Below are positions 9,921 to 17,268 of a stretch of DNA of 64,000 nucleotides, in pieces. The stretch's first letter is position 1. Each line of letters opens with the position of its first letter. The notes beneath the pieces are model-generated. The model saw only the letters and a program-made list of their open reading frames with translations. It ran no database searches and was not told the DNA's origin. The stretch covers positions 434,001 to 498,000 of the forward strand of contig NZ_LT607754.1 in assembly GCF_900090285.1 (NCBI RefSeq), given 5' to 3'. Both the position numbers and the translations under genes were made by a program. Source of the stretch: Micromonospora inositola (GTDB lineage: Bacteria > Actinomycetota > Actinomycetes > Mycobacteriales > Micromonosporaceae).

Positions 9921-9993
9921 TAGCCCCGACCGGATTCGAACCGGCGCTACCGCCTTGAGAGGGCGGCGTCCTGGGCCGCTAGACGACGGGGCC
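9921..9993 (-). tRNA. tRNA-Glu (anticodon CTC), copy 1
   Basis: 73 nt, full cloverleaf. The acceptor stem is GGCCCCG against CGGGGCT with a G-U first pair. The anticodon stem-loop is CCGCC-CTCTCAA-GGCGG, giving anticodon CTC, and the T-loop contains GGTTCGAATCC. CCA is not encoded. It is identical in sequence to the second copy at 10149-10221. Confidence 0.96.
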
Positions 9994-10110
9994 AGGCACT
10001 TTTCCTGCTTCACCACCATGACGAGCGGTGCGGCAGTAGTCTAACGGCACCGCCTCCACGACCGACGACGGGGCCAGGGACCAACGGGCCGGCGATCGCG
10101 GACATGGAGA

Positions 10111-10138
10111 AGCCCGCCCCACCGAGGTGGGACGGGCT
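10111..10138 (-). terminator. terminator of the second tRNA-Glu
   Basis: A 12-13 bp stem with one mismatch and a 4-nt loop, lying 10 bp beyond the 3' end of tRNA-Glu copy 2 and followed on the minus strand by TTCTCC. Confidence 0.65.
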
Positions 10139-10148
10139 GTCAGCGCTG

Positions 10149-10221
10149 TAGCCCCGACCGGATTCGAACCGGCGCTACCGCCTTGAGAGGGCGGCGTCCT
10201 GGGCCGCTAGACGACGGGGCC
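10149..10221 (-). tRNA. tRNA-Glu (anticodon CTC), copy 2
   Basis: 73 nt, identical base for base to the copy at 9921-9993, with separate flanks and its own terminator. The two therefore look like a tandem duplication with independent transcription. It decodes GAG, the favoured Glu codon of this genome. The only other tRNA nearby is tRNA-Gln. Confidence 0.96.
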
Positions 10222-10309
10222 AGAACTTCCTGCTTCCTCACTCTGGTGGCGAGGAAGCTGCACTCTATCAGAGTCCAGCGACCGGGATTCTCGCGAACCC
10301 GCGGCTGCG

Positions 10310-10381
10310 CTGGGGTACCAGGACTCGAACCTAGACTAACTGAACCAGAATCAGTCGGGCTGCCAATTACCCCATACCCCA
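10310..10381 (-). tRNA. tRNA-Gln (anticodon CTG)
   Basis: 72 nt. The acceptor stem is TGGGGTA against TACCCCA with discriminator G, as in other tRNA-Gln. The anticodon loop TTCTGGT gives CTG, and the T-loop contains GGTTCGAGTCC. Because gatCAB is present in this window, charging is expected through Glu-tRNA-Gln transamidation. Confidence 0.95.
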
Positions 10382-10487
10382 TTGGCCCCTTGCGGCGCCG
10401 GGGATGAACTTTACCCTCCCCGTGCCGACAGGCCAAATCCAACCCCCCGAACCGCCCCTGAACTGCGGAAACGAGGCGTCGGGCGCA

Positions 10488-11291
10488 TCAGGCGACCGGC
10501 ACCACCGGGTTGGTGAGCTCGCCGATCCCCTCGATCCGCACGGTGACCGTATCCCCCTCGGTGAGCGGGCTAACCCCCGCCGGAGTGCCGGTCAGCACCA
10601 CGTCGCCGGGAAGCAGCGTCATCACGTGCGAGATGTACGACACCAGGGCCGGCACGTCGAAGACCATGTCCTTCGTCCGGCCGAGCTGGCGCACCTCCAT
10701 CTCGTCGGGGTTGCGGCCCACCTCACACCGGATCTCCAGGTCGGAGACGTCCAGCCCGGTGGTGATCCACGGACCGATCGGGCAGAACGAGTCGAAGCCC
10801 TTGGCCCGCGTCCACTGCCCGTCCGAGCGCTGCAGGTCCCGGGCGGTGACGTCGTTGGCGCAGGTGTAGCCGAAGATCGCCCGCTCGGCGGCGGCCCGGT
10901 CGGCCCGGCGCGCCCCCGGCGCGCCGATCACCACGGCCAACTCCGCCTCGTGTTCGACCTGCTTGGAGAAGATCGGCAGCCGGATCGCGTCGCGCGGCCC
11001 GATCACCGAGGTGGACGGCTTCAGGAAGAGCAGCGGCTCCTTGGGCACCTCGCTGCCGTGCTCGGCGGCGTGCTCCGCGTAGTTGCGGCCGACACAGACC
11101 ACCTTGCTGGGCAGGATCGGCGAGAGCAGCCGGACGTCGGAGAGCGCCCACCGGGCGCCGGAGAACTGGACCTGGCCGAACGGGTGCCCCTCGATCTCGG
11201 CGATGGTCAGGCCCTGCGGCCCGACCCCCGGCTCGCCCTCGACGACCCCGAACGACATTCCCTTGGCATGAGCAAAACGAGCGATACGCAC
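10488..11291 (-). CDS. fumarylacetoacetate hydrolase family protein
   Basis: 267 aa. The C-terminal FAH fold is complete: VVCVGRNYAEHAAE near residue 65, acidic metal ligands in VEHEAELAVVIG, the TCANDVTARDLQ motif and GDVVLTGTPAGV. Family members hydrolyse or decarboxylate acyl-ketones such as 5-oxopent-3-ene-1,2,5-tricarboxylate or oxaloacetate; the substrate here is unknown. TAGATT lies 6 nt before the GTG, so it is likely leaderless. It is a single gene beside tRNA-Gln. Confidence 0.9.
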   Translation of the reverse strand: MRIARFAHAKGMSFGVVEGEPGVGPQGLTIAEIEGHPFGQVQFSGARWALSDVRLLSPILPSKVVCVGRNYAEHAAEHGSEVPKEPLLFLKPSTSVIGPRDAIRLPIFSKQVEHEAELAVVIGAPGARRADRAAAERAIFGYTCANDVTARDLQRSDGQWTRAKGFDSFCPIGPWITTGLDVSDLEIRCEVGRNPDEMEVRQLGRTKDMVFDVPALVSYISHVMTLLPGDVVLTGTPAGVSPLTEGDTVTVRIEGIGELTNPVVPVA

Positions 11292-11473
11292 CCCGCCAAT
11301 CTATCCCCGACCACGGGCGTGTCACGCCGCGTGCGACCACCGGCACGTCGCGAGGCGGCCCGAAGCGGCCGGCGGCAGGGTACGCCGCCGGCCGGCCACC
11401 GGGGCGGGAATGCCTGCTTCGTACCCGCCCGGCGGGCTCGGCCCCATAGCTTCGGGTCCGGAGGTTCGTTCGT

Positions 11474-12868
11474 ATGCCTGCATCGAGACGACACCACAGA
11501 GCCCTCGCAGTGATCGTGAACTGCCTCGGCATCCTCGCCGCCGTACCGGTGCTGCCCGCCACGGTGCCCCGGGCGGCGGCCGCACCCGCCGCACCGGCAC
11601 CGGGGGCGGCGCAGCCCGCGCCGACCGCCACCGGGATGCCGGCGGCGCCGCCCGCGGTGCCGCCGACCTCGGCCGCGCCGGTCCCGCGGCCGATACCGCC
11701 GGTCACCGTGCTGGTGGCGCCGGCCGGCACGCCGATGCCGGCGTACCGGATCGACGTGCGCAACGCCGGGAGCAGCATGGTGGAGACGACCGTGCGGCAG
11801 GAACTGCCCGCCGGGACGTCCGCGAGCACGGTCACCGCCGGTGGCCGGGCCAACCGCCCGACCGGAGCGTCCAGGGCCGGCGAGGTGACCTGGCGGCTCC
11901 GGCTGCCGGCGGGGAGCACCACCACCCTGAACACCGCGCTGACCATGACCGCGCCGGGTCGGCCGGTGACCGCGCCGGCCTGCGCGTACGGCACCGACGG
12001 CACCCGGCCGTACGACTGCGCCACCGCCACCTGGAACGCGGCCCCGGTACCGGCGGCGAAGGTGACCGCGGCGCCCGCCTGGCGCCGCCCGCCGGTGCTG
12101 CTCGCGGCGCTGGCCGCGATCCTGGTCATCACCGTCGGTGCGCTCTGGTGGTGGTGGCAGCGCCGCCGGCAACGCGCCAGCGCGGCGCCGGGCGGCGCCA
12201 CGCCGACCATGGCCGGAGCCTCGCCGGCCGGCCGGACCGGTGGCCCGGCGGGCGGGGGCGGCGGTGGCCAGCCGGGCGGCGGAACGCTCTACCCGCGCAC
12301 GGCAATGCCCTCGCCGACGGGAGCGCGGCGCCGCCGACCGCCGATCTGGCTGGTGGTGGGCGTGGCGGCGGCGGTGCTGGCCGGGGTGGTCGGCGCGGCG
12401 GCCTGGACGGCCACCCAGCGGGTCGCCGCGATCGACACCAGCAAGCAGCCGACCATCGGCGCCTGGACGGGCCGGAGCGTCACCGGCGCGGTGGGCGTGC
12501 CGCTGCGGGAGTCGGCGTTCGAGTTCACCGTCTACCGGGTCGCCTGCGCGGCCGCCGGCCAGCCCGCCGCCGCCCCCGGGGGCCGGCAGTGCCAGGCCAC
12601 CGTCGGGGTGCGCAACCTCAGCCCGGAGGAGCAGACCTGGCACGGGCAGCTGCAGCGGGCATACCTGCCGGACGGCAACTGGGTCAGCACCGACGAGACC
12701 GCGACCCGGGTCGCGAACCTCGGGCGCGACGTCTTCGCCCAGCCGGTCGCGGCGGGCAGCCGGCTGGTGCTGCCGCTGGTCTTCACGGTCAACGGCAGCC
12801 AGCCGCCGAAGCAGTTGGAGCTGCGCAGCGGGATCTTCTCCGCCGGGGTCCGGGTGGACGTGCCCTGA
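11474..12868 (+). CDS. secreted/membrane protein with two extracytoplasmic domains
   Basis: 464 aa, not assigned to a named family. In order: a signal-anchor (about residues 8-35); an Ala/Pro linker; a beta-rich domain (about 75-190, with IDVRNAGSSMVETTVRQELP, similar in style to DUF11/CARDB-type domains); a transmembrane helix (about 198-218, ending WWWWQRRR); a Gly/Pro-rich cytosolic loop; a second helix (about 288-310); and a C-terminal domain with YRVACAA-GRQCQATVGVRNLS that resembles DUF4352-type domains and has two cysteines. Both folded domains would face outward. No partner gene is evident. Confidence 0.8.
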   Translation: MPASRRHHRALAVIVNCLGILAAVPVLPATVPRAAAAPAAPAPGAAQPAPTATGMPAAPPAVPPTSAAPVPRPIPPVTVLVAPAGTPMPAYRIDVRNAGSSMVETTVRQELPAGTSASTVTAGGRANRPTGASRAGEVTWRLRLPAGSTTTLNTALTMTAPGRPVTAPACAYGTDGTRPYDCATATWNAAPVPAAKVTAAPAWRRPPVLLAALAAILVITVGALWWWWQRRRQRASAAPGGATPTMAGASPAGRTGGPAGGGGGGQPGGGTLYPRTAMPSPTGARRRRPPIWLVVGVAAAVLAGVVGAAAWTATQRVAAIDTSKQPTIGAWTGRSVTGAVGVPLRESAFEFTVYRVACAAAGQPAAAPGGRQCQATVGVRNLSPEEQTWHGQLQRAYLPDGNWVSTDETATRVANLGRDVFAQPVAAGSRLVLPLVFTVNGSQPPKQLELRSGIFSAGVRVDVP

Positions 12869-12902
12869 CCGGCGGTCGGGCGGCGGTCGTACCCTGGGCT
12901 CC

Positions 12903-13793
12903 GTGACCGCCGCCCTCGCCCCCGCCGCCGCGCTCGACGTGGCCGGCTGGCAGGCCCGCCGGCGGGCGCACGAGCAGCGGGTGGACGCCTGGCTGGCGCC
13001 GCACCTGGCCCGCCGCCGCACCGGGGAGAAGCACCCGGTGGAGGACTTCCTCTTCACCTACTACTCCCACCGCCCCGCCCAGCTGCGCCGCTGGCACCCG
13101 GGCGCCGGCGTGGTGCTGCGCGACGCGGACCCGGCCGAGTTCGGCCGGGACTACCGGGCCACCGCCGCCGGCCTCACCCTCGACACCGATCGGGTACACG
13201 CGCGACGCGCCGAGTCGATCGACTGGATCCGGACGCTGCTCGCGGCGACCGCCGGCCGCCCGGCGCACCTCGGCTGCTTCGGCATGCACGAGTGGGCGAT
13301 GGTCTACCGGCAGACCCAGGACGAGGTACGCCACAACGCCTGGCCGCTGCGGCTGAGCCCGGCCGCGACCGCCGCCGTGGTCGAGGAGCGGGGCGTGCGG
13401 TGCAGCCACTTCGACGCGTACCGGTTCTTCACCGCGCCGGCCCGGCCGCTGAACCTGCTCACCCCGACCCGGGAGGGCCAGCACGCGTTGGAGCAGCCGG
13501 GCTGCCTGCACGCCAACATGGACCTCTACAAGCATTCCTACAAGCTCTCGCCCCTGGTCCCCTCGGAACTCGTAGCCGACTGCTTCGAGCTGGCGAGAGA
13601 GATCCGGACCCTGGACATGCGCGCCTCTCCGTACGACCTCACCGCACTGGGCTACTCGCCCGTCAGAATCGAAACCATCGAGGGCCGTCACGAGTATGTG
13701 CTGGCACAGCGGTCGTTCGCGGAACGGGCCGCACCCCTGCGTTCGCGCCTGATCGCGGAATGCGACCGGCTCCTAGCCGCCTCGGACAGATAG
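12903..13793 (+). CDS. 3-methyladenine DNA glycosylase-like protein (annotation by family; hybrid 3' end)
   Basis: 296 aa. It matches a conserved actinobacterial family usually labelled 3-methyladenine DNA glycosylase, with motifs HPVEDFLFTYYSHRP, CFGMHEWAMVYR, GCLHANMDLYK and LVPSELVADCF; the activity is unproven to my knowledge. TACCCT lies 7 nt before the GTG. Codon use changes abruptly at about 13533: only 4 of the first 210 codons end in A/T, against 17 of the last 87. A second copy of the same 3' segment, in host-like codons, lies at 14735-14875. The present C-terminus therefore seems to have been replaced by foreign DNA while the reading frame stayed intact. Confidence 0.8.
   Translation: MTAALAPAAALDVAGWQARRRAHEQRVDAWLAPHLARRRTGEKHPVEDFLFTYYSHRPAQLRRWHPGAGVVLRDADPAEFGRDYRATAAGLTLDTDRVHARRAESIDWIRTLLAATAGRPAHLGCFGMHEWAMVYRQTQDEVRHNAWPLRLSPAATAAVVEERGVRCSHFDAYRFFTAPARPLNLLTPTREGQHALEQPGCLHANMDLYKHSYKLSPLVPSELVADCFELAREIRTLDMRASPYDLTALGYSPVRIETIEGRHEYVLAQRSFAERAAPLRSRLIAECDRLLAASDR
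13521..13532 (+). repeat. 12-bp direct repeat, left copy (GACCTCTACAAG)
   Basis: Identical 12-mer to 14735-14746. It sits exactly where codon use in the glycosylase-like gene changes from host-like to foreign. It could be the crossover or attachment core of the event that replaced the gene's tail. Confidence 0.5.
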
Positions 13794-13903
13794 GTCAGCG
13801 ATGGTGTCCAGCATGAGTTGGCACCACGTCTGAGCGGCGTCATGAACGGGTCGATCAAGGACTTGAGCGCAGCTCATCGAGCACAGCCGACTGAACAACG
13901 CTC

Positions 13904-14506
13904 TCAGTCGCTGCAGCGATCGGGTGCGCAGGCGGGGTCGGCAGCCGTGGCGGCTTGTTCGACCTTCGCGCAGTAGGCTTCGCGGGCAGCGGCGTCGATC
14001 GCTTCCTCGTACGCGGCCGTCGTCCCGGTCCTGCCGTCCAACTGTTCGCGCAGGATGTCGGCGTGTCCTGCATGCCGGGTGGTGTCGTTGAGAATGTGGA
14101 CCATGACGTTGAACAGCTTCACGTCTGGCCTTGGCCACCACGGTACGTGTCCAGGCGCGTCGATGGGCAGGGCGTTGATCGTCGCATCCGAGTGTTCGCA
14201 GACGGACCGGTAGAGACCCAGGATATCCGCGCGCGTTTCGTGCTCAGTGGCCCAGTGTTCGTTCTCCCAGGCGCCCGCGTCGTTCCACCGCGGTATCGGT
14301 CCGGGGAACGGCCGGCCGAAGACCTCGCCGAAGTATCTGGCTTCCGAGTACGCCTTGTGCTTGACCAGCCCGAGGAGGTTGGTGCCCGTCGCCGTCAGGG
14401 GGCGGCGGATGTCGTATTCGGAGAGCCCGTCAAGCTTCCAGACCAGCGCCTCGCGTACACCGCGCAGTTCATGGTGGAGGTAATCCTTGGCGAACTCATC
14501 GATCAT
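13904..14506 (-). CDS. DinB-family (DUF664-like) protein
   Basis: 200 aa. Four-helix DinB/YfiT-like fold: MIDEFAKDYLHHELRGVREAL, a NLLGLVKHKAYSEARYF helix and a C-terminal LNDTTRHAGHADILREQ with the histidine pair of the metal site. The family includes thiol-dependent S-transferases and many uncharacterised members; the substrate is unknown. CAGACT lies 8 nt before the ATG. Codon use is less extreme in GC than most neighbours. The gene lies wholly inside the 1.2-kb segment between the two 3' ends of the glycosylase-like gene, so it was probably acquired with that segment. Confidence 0.82.
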   Translation of the reverse strand: MIDEFAKDYLHHELRGVREALVWKLDGLSEYDIRRPLTATGTNLLGLVKHKAYSEARYFGEVFGRPFPGPIPRWNDAGAWENEHWATEHETRADILGLYRSVCEHSDATINALPIDAPGHVPWWPRPDVKLFNVMVHILNDTTRHAGHADILREQLDGRTGTTAAYEEAIDAAAREAYCAKVEQAATAADPACAPDRCSD

Positions 14507-14734
14507 GGAAGGCAAGTCTGCCAGAAGACGGCGCGAGCAGCTGACGTCGAATCGGCCGCGAAGACGGCGCCAGCGACCACGATCGAGGTCGAGTGGGCAC
14601 TCCTGGAGGCCGCACACGGGTACCTGCCCTCGCTCGATCTCACTGCCGGACCTGCCGTGTGGCTCGACGTATCGGAGACGGCCAGGATTTCGACCGCGAG
14701 CGGTGACGAGATGCACCCGATCGGAGTGAACAGG
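14507..14734 (+). other. inserted DNA without a clear gene
   Basis: This stretch lies between the DinB-like start and the displaced gene tail. One plus-strand frame is open and reads smoothly into the tail (TTIEVEWALLEAAHGYLPSLD and onward), with mixed third positions. It has no start codon or ribosome-binding site that I trust. It may be the fragment of a gene truncated when the segment was acquired. Confidence 0.35.
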
Positions 14735-14875
14735 GACCTCTACAAGTGGGCGTACAAGCTCTCTCCGCTGGTGCCGAGCGAGTTGGTCGCGGACTGCTTC
14801 GCGCTGGCCCGGAAGATCCGCACGCTGGATGTGCGGGCCAGCCCGTACGACCTCGCCGACCTGGGGTACCCGCGG
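14735..14875 (+). pseudogene. displaced original 3' fragment of the glycosylase-like gene
   Basis: The reading DLYKWAYKLSPLVPSELVAD, continuing to LGY, matches the C-terminal part of the protein encoded at 12903-13793 at 38 of 45 positions, but with the strict G/C third-position use of the host. It has no start and runs into the end of the convergent GNAT gene, so the last 35 or so residues are lost. It begins with the same 12-mer (14735-14746) found at the break in the intact gene. Confidence 0.75.
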
Positions 14876-14877
14876 GG

Positions 14878-15453
14878 TCAGCTGTGCGGGTGGCCGCGGT
14901 GCACCGCCCACTCGGGGGCGAGGATCGACATGACGGTGGCGTCCACCCAGCCGCCGCCGTCGCGCAGCACCTGCCGCAGCATGCCCTCCGCGACGAAGCC
15001 GACCTTCTCGTAGACGCGGCGGGCGCGCGGGTTGAAGGCGAACACCTCCAGCGAGATCCGGTGCAGCTCGAGCCGTTCGAAGCCGTACCCGACGACGAGC
15101 CGGACCGCCTCCGTGCCGAGCCCGCGGTCGCGCCCGGCCGGGCCGATCAGGGTGCGGAAGTTGCAGCTGCGGTTGGGTCCGTCCCACTCGTTGAGGACCA
15201 CCTCGCCGACGCAGGCCCCGGTGGCGCGGTCGACCACCGCCAGGTCGAGCCGGTCGGTCTGCGCGTTGCGGCTGCTGTACCAGGCCCGCAGCCGCCCGGG
15301 ATCGGAGCCCTCTCCCGGTGGGCTGCCGGTGAGCCGGGCCACCTCGGGGTCGGCCAGCACCGCCTGGAAGGCGGCCACGTCGTCGTCGACGAACGGCCGC
15401 AACAGCACACGTTCCCCGATGAGGGTGGGCTTGACGGAGAAGGCGACGGGCAC
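14878..15453 (-). CDS. GNAT-family N-acetyltransferase (RimJ-like)
   Basis: 191 aa. GCN5-related fold: TLIGERVLLRPFVDDDV at the N-terminus, the acetyl-CoA loop RDRGLGTEAVRLVVGYGFERL, and NPRARRVYEKVGFVAEG. These patterns are typical of ribosomal-protein or small-molecule acetyltransferases of the RimJ/RimL type; the substrate is unknown. GTG at 15453 is chosen because GACAAT lies 7 nt upstream; GTG at 15489 would add 12 residues. Its 3' end abuts the displaced gene fragment. Confidence 0.88.
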   Translation of the reverse strand: MPVAFSVKPTLIGERVLLRPFVDDDVAAFQAVLADPEVARLTGSPPGEGSDPGRLRAWYSSRNAQTDRLDLAVVDRATGACVGEVVLNEWDGPNRSCNFRTLIGPAGRDRGLGTEAVRLVVGYGFERLELHRISLEVFAFNPRARRVYEKVGFVAEGMLRQVLRDGGGWVDATVMSILAPEWAVHRGHPHS

Positions 15454-15501
15454 GGGGCGAATTGTCGGCGACGACGGGACCGCCCGCACGCGATTTTCCG
15501 G

Positions 15502-15927
15502 TCAGTCGCCGTCGACGCGGCGATCGCGTTTGCGCTGGGACCGGCGCTTCTTCTCGGCCAGCCGCCGTTCCTTGGCGCCCCGGGACGGGCGGGTGGGGCG
15601 GCGCGGCTTCGGCGGCGGGGCGACCGCCTCCCGCAGCAGGGCGGTCATCCGCTCCCGGGCCGCCTCCCGGTTCGCCAGCTGCGCCCGGTGCTCGCTCGCG
15701 GCGATGGTCAGCACGCCGTCGACCAGCCGGCCGGCCAGCCGTTCCAGCGCCCGTTCGCGCAGTGGCTCGGGCAGGCTGGGCGAGGCCGCCAGGTCGAAAC
15801 TGAGCTCCACTCGCGAGTCGGCGGTGTTGACGCCCTGCCCGCCCGGGCCGGAGGAGCGGGAGAACCGCTCCCGCAGCTCGCCGCTGGGGACCACCAGCCG
15901 GTCGGTCACCCGCAGTCCGTCGTCCAT
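15502..15927 (-). CDS. arfB: alternative ribosome-rescue factor ArfB (peptidyl-tRNA hydrolase)
   Basis: 141 aa. The catalytic GGQ motif is at residues 29-31 (SSGPGGQGVN), and the basic C-terminal tail (about 105-135, rich in K/R) is the part that enters the empty mRNA channel of stalled ribosomes. It releases nascent chains from non-stop complexes. TAGCCT lies 6 nt before the ATG, indicating a leaderless mRNA. Confidence 0.94.
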   Translation of the reverse strand: MDDGLRVTDRLVVPSGELRERFSRSSGPGGQGVNTADSRVELSFDLAASPSLPEPLRERALERLAGRLVDGVLTIAASEHRAQLANREAARERMTALLREAVAPPPKPRRPTRPSRGAKERRLAEKKRRSQRKRDRRVDGD

Positions 15928-15936
15928 GCCCCGAGG

Positions 15937-16238
15937 CTAACGTCCCGCGGTGCGGGTCGGGGCGGGGGTCACGGTCGGTGTGGGCGCGGGATCCGCCCGC
16001 TTGTGATCCGAGCCGGCCGCCGCGTACGCGGCCGCGCCGACCAGCAGCAGCGCGATCACGCCGACCTTGGTGCAGACCGCACGGATCGCCAGCCAGGCGG
16101 TCCGTCGGGCGACGGAACCGCGTTCTTGACGGTCTTGTGGTCCGTCCACCCGCGCTTCGCGCGGGCGTACGCCGCGCCGACTCCGCATCCGATCAACAGG
16201 CCCACCAGCAGGAGGGCCGCGACGACAGCTTGCTCCAC
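15937..16238 (-). pseudogene. small two-helix membrane protein split by a frameshift
   Basis: Starting from GTG 16238 (GATACT 7 nt upstream), frame 1 gives one transmembrane helix (VVAALLLVGLLIGCGVGAAY) and then ARAKRGWTDHKTVKNAVP, and ends at 16056. A second frame continues with ARRTAWLAIRAVCTKVGVIALL, another membrane helix and a Pro/Thr tail ending at 15937, but it has no convincing start of its own. Adding one base near 16125 would join both into a single protein of about 100 aa. This is either a real 1-nt deletion or a sequencing error. The function is unknown. Confidence 0.5.
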
Positions 16239-16355
16239 CCGAGCCAGTATCCATACTCAGCGTAATATTTCCATGGCCCGATGGCCCCGCGCCGGATATC
16301 CGACAGTTTCCCCGATCCGTCTGCGGTTCCGCCGGCCAGGGGGCGGCGGGGCCGG

Positions 16356-17213
16356 TCAGCCACCCTTGCCGATGATGGTGTCGGCGGTCTGCTGGACCTG
16401 GTCGATCGGGATGGCGAACCCGATGCCGATCGAGCCGCTGCCGTCGATGGTGGCGATGGCCGTGTTCACCCCGACCACCTCGCCCCGGGCGTTGACCAGC
16501 GGACCACCGGAGTTGCCGGGATTGATCGACGCGTCGGTCTGCACCGCGGTGTGCCGGCCCGAGCCGATCCGCACCTGCCGGTTCAGCGCGCTGACGATGC
16601 CGGCGGTCACCGTGCCGGCCAGCCCCAGCGGAGAACCCACCGCGAGCACCGGCTCGCCGACCCGGACGGAGTTCGGCTTCGCCAGCGGCAGCGGCGCCAG
16701 CCCCGCCGACGCGGGCACCTTCAGCACGGCCAGGTCGCTGCGCGGCTCCCGCCCGATGACCTCGGCGCTGAACCGCCGGCCGTCCGGCAGCTCCACCGTC
16801 ACCGGCCCCCCGCCGCCCCGGTCCAGGATGTGGTCGTTGGTGACGATGTGCTGCTGGTCGTCGATGGCGAAGCCGGAGCCGGTGGCGGACGACCCCGAGG
16901 CCCCGCCGGCCATCACCGAGACCACCCCCGGCACCGTCTTCTGGGCGGCGGTGACCAGCTCCGCCGGGACCGGCGCCGCCGAGGCCGCGGTGGGCCCGGG
17001 CGCGTCCCGGCCGGCGACCCATCCGCCGGCCGCCGCGCCGGAGACGCTGGAGATTGCCAGCACCGCCAGCGCCGTCAGCCACCGTCCGGGCCGGCGTCGC
17101 CCCGGATCCCGGTCCGATCCCGGTACGTCCCAGCGGGCGCGCCCGTCCGGATCGAGGTCCGGGGAGATGAACCAGGGACCGCGTGGCTCTCCCAGTCCGG
17201 TCTGCACTGCCAT
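16356..17213 (-). CDS. membrane-anchored HtrA-like trypsin-family serine protease, no PDZ domain
   Basis: 285 aa. A cytoplasmic N-terminus and one transmembrane helix (about 45-65) are followed by an S1C protease domain with the full triad: His128 (VTNDHIL), Asp160 (RSDLAVLKV) and Ser235 (NPGNSGGP). The PDZ domain of classical HtrA/DegP is absent. It acts outside the membrane, probably in envelope protein quality control. ATG 17213 is chosen over GTG 17228 because an AGGAG sits 7 nt before it. It lies 55 bp after the MoxR-DUF58-VWA operon in the same direction. Confidence 0.92.
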   Translation of the reverse strand: MAVQTGLGEPRGPWFISPDLDPDGRARWDVPGSDRDPGRRRPGRWLTALAVLAISSVSGAAAGGWVAGRDAPGPTAASAAPVPAELVTAAQKTVPGVVSVMAGGASGSSATGSGFAIDDQQHIVTNDHILDRGGGGPVTVELPDGRRFSAEVIGREPRSDLAVLKVPASAGLAPLPLAKPNSVRVGEPVLAVGSPLGLAGTVTAGIVSALNRQVRIGSGRHTAVQTDASINPGNSGGPLVNARGEVVGVNTAIATIDGSGSIGIGFAIPIDQVQQTADTIIGKGG

Positions 17214-17268
17214 CCGTGCGCTCCTCACGTGTCGTGCGGCTTGCGGTCAGCACATGTCCGTGCCGCGG

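Noticed and set aside
10030..10052. tRNA D-arm-like sequence (TAGTCTAACGGCAC) on the plus strand
   Set aside because: No acceptor, anticodon or T-arm can be completed around it.
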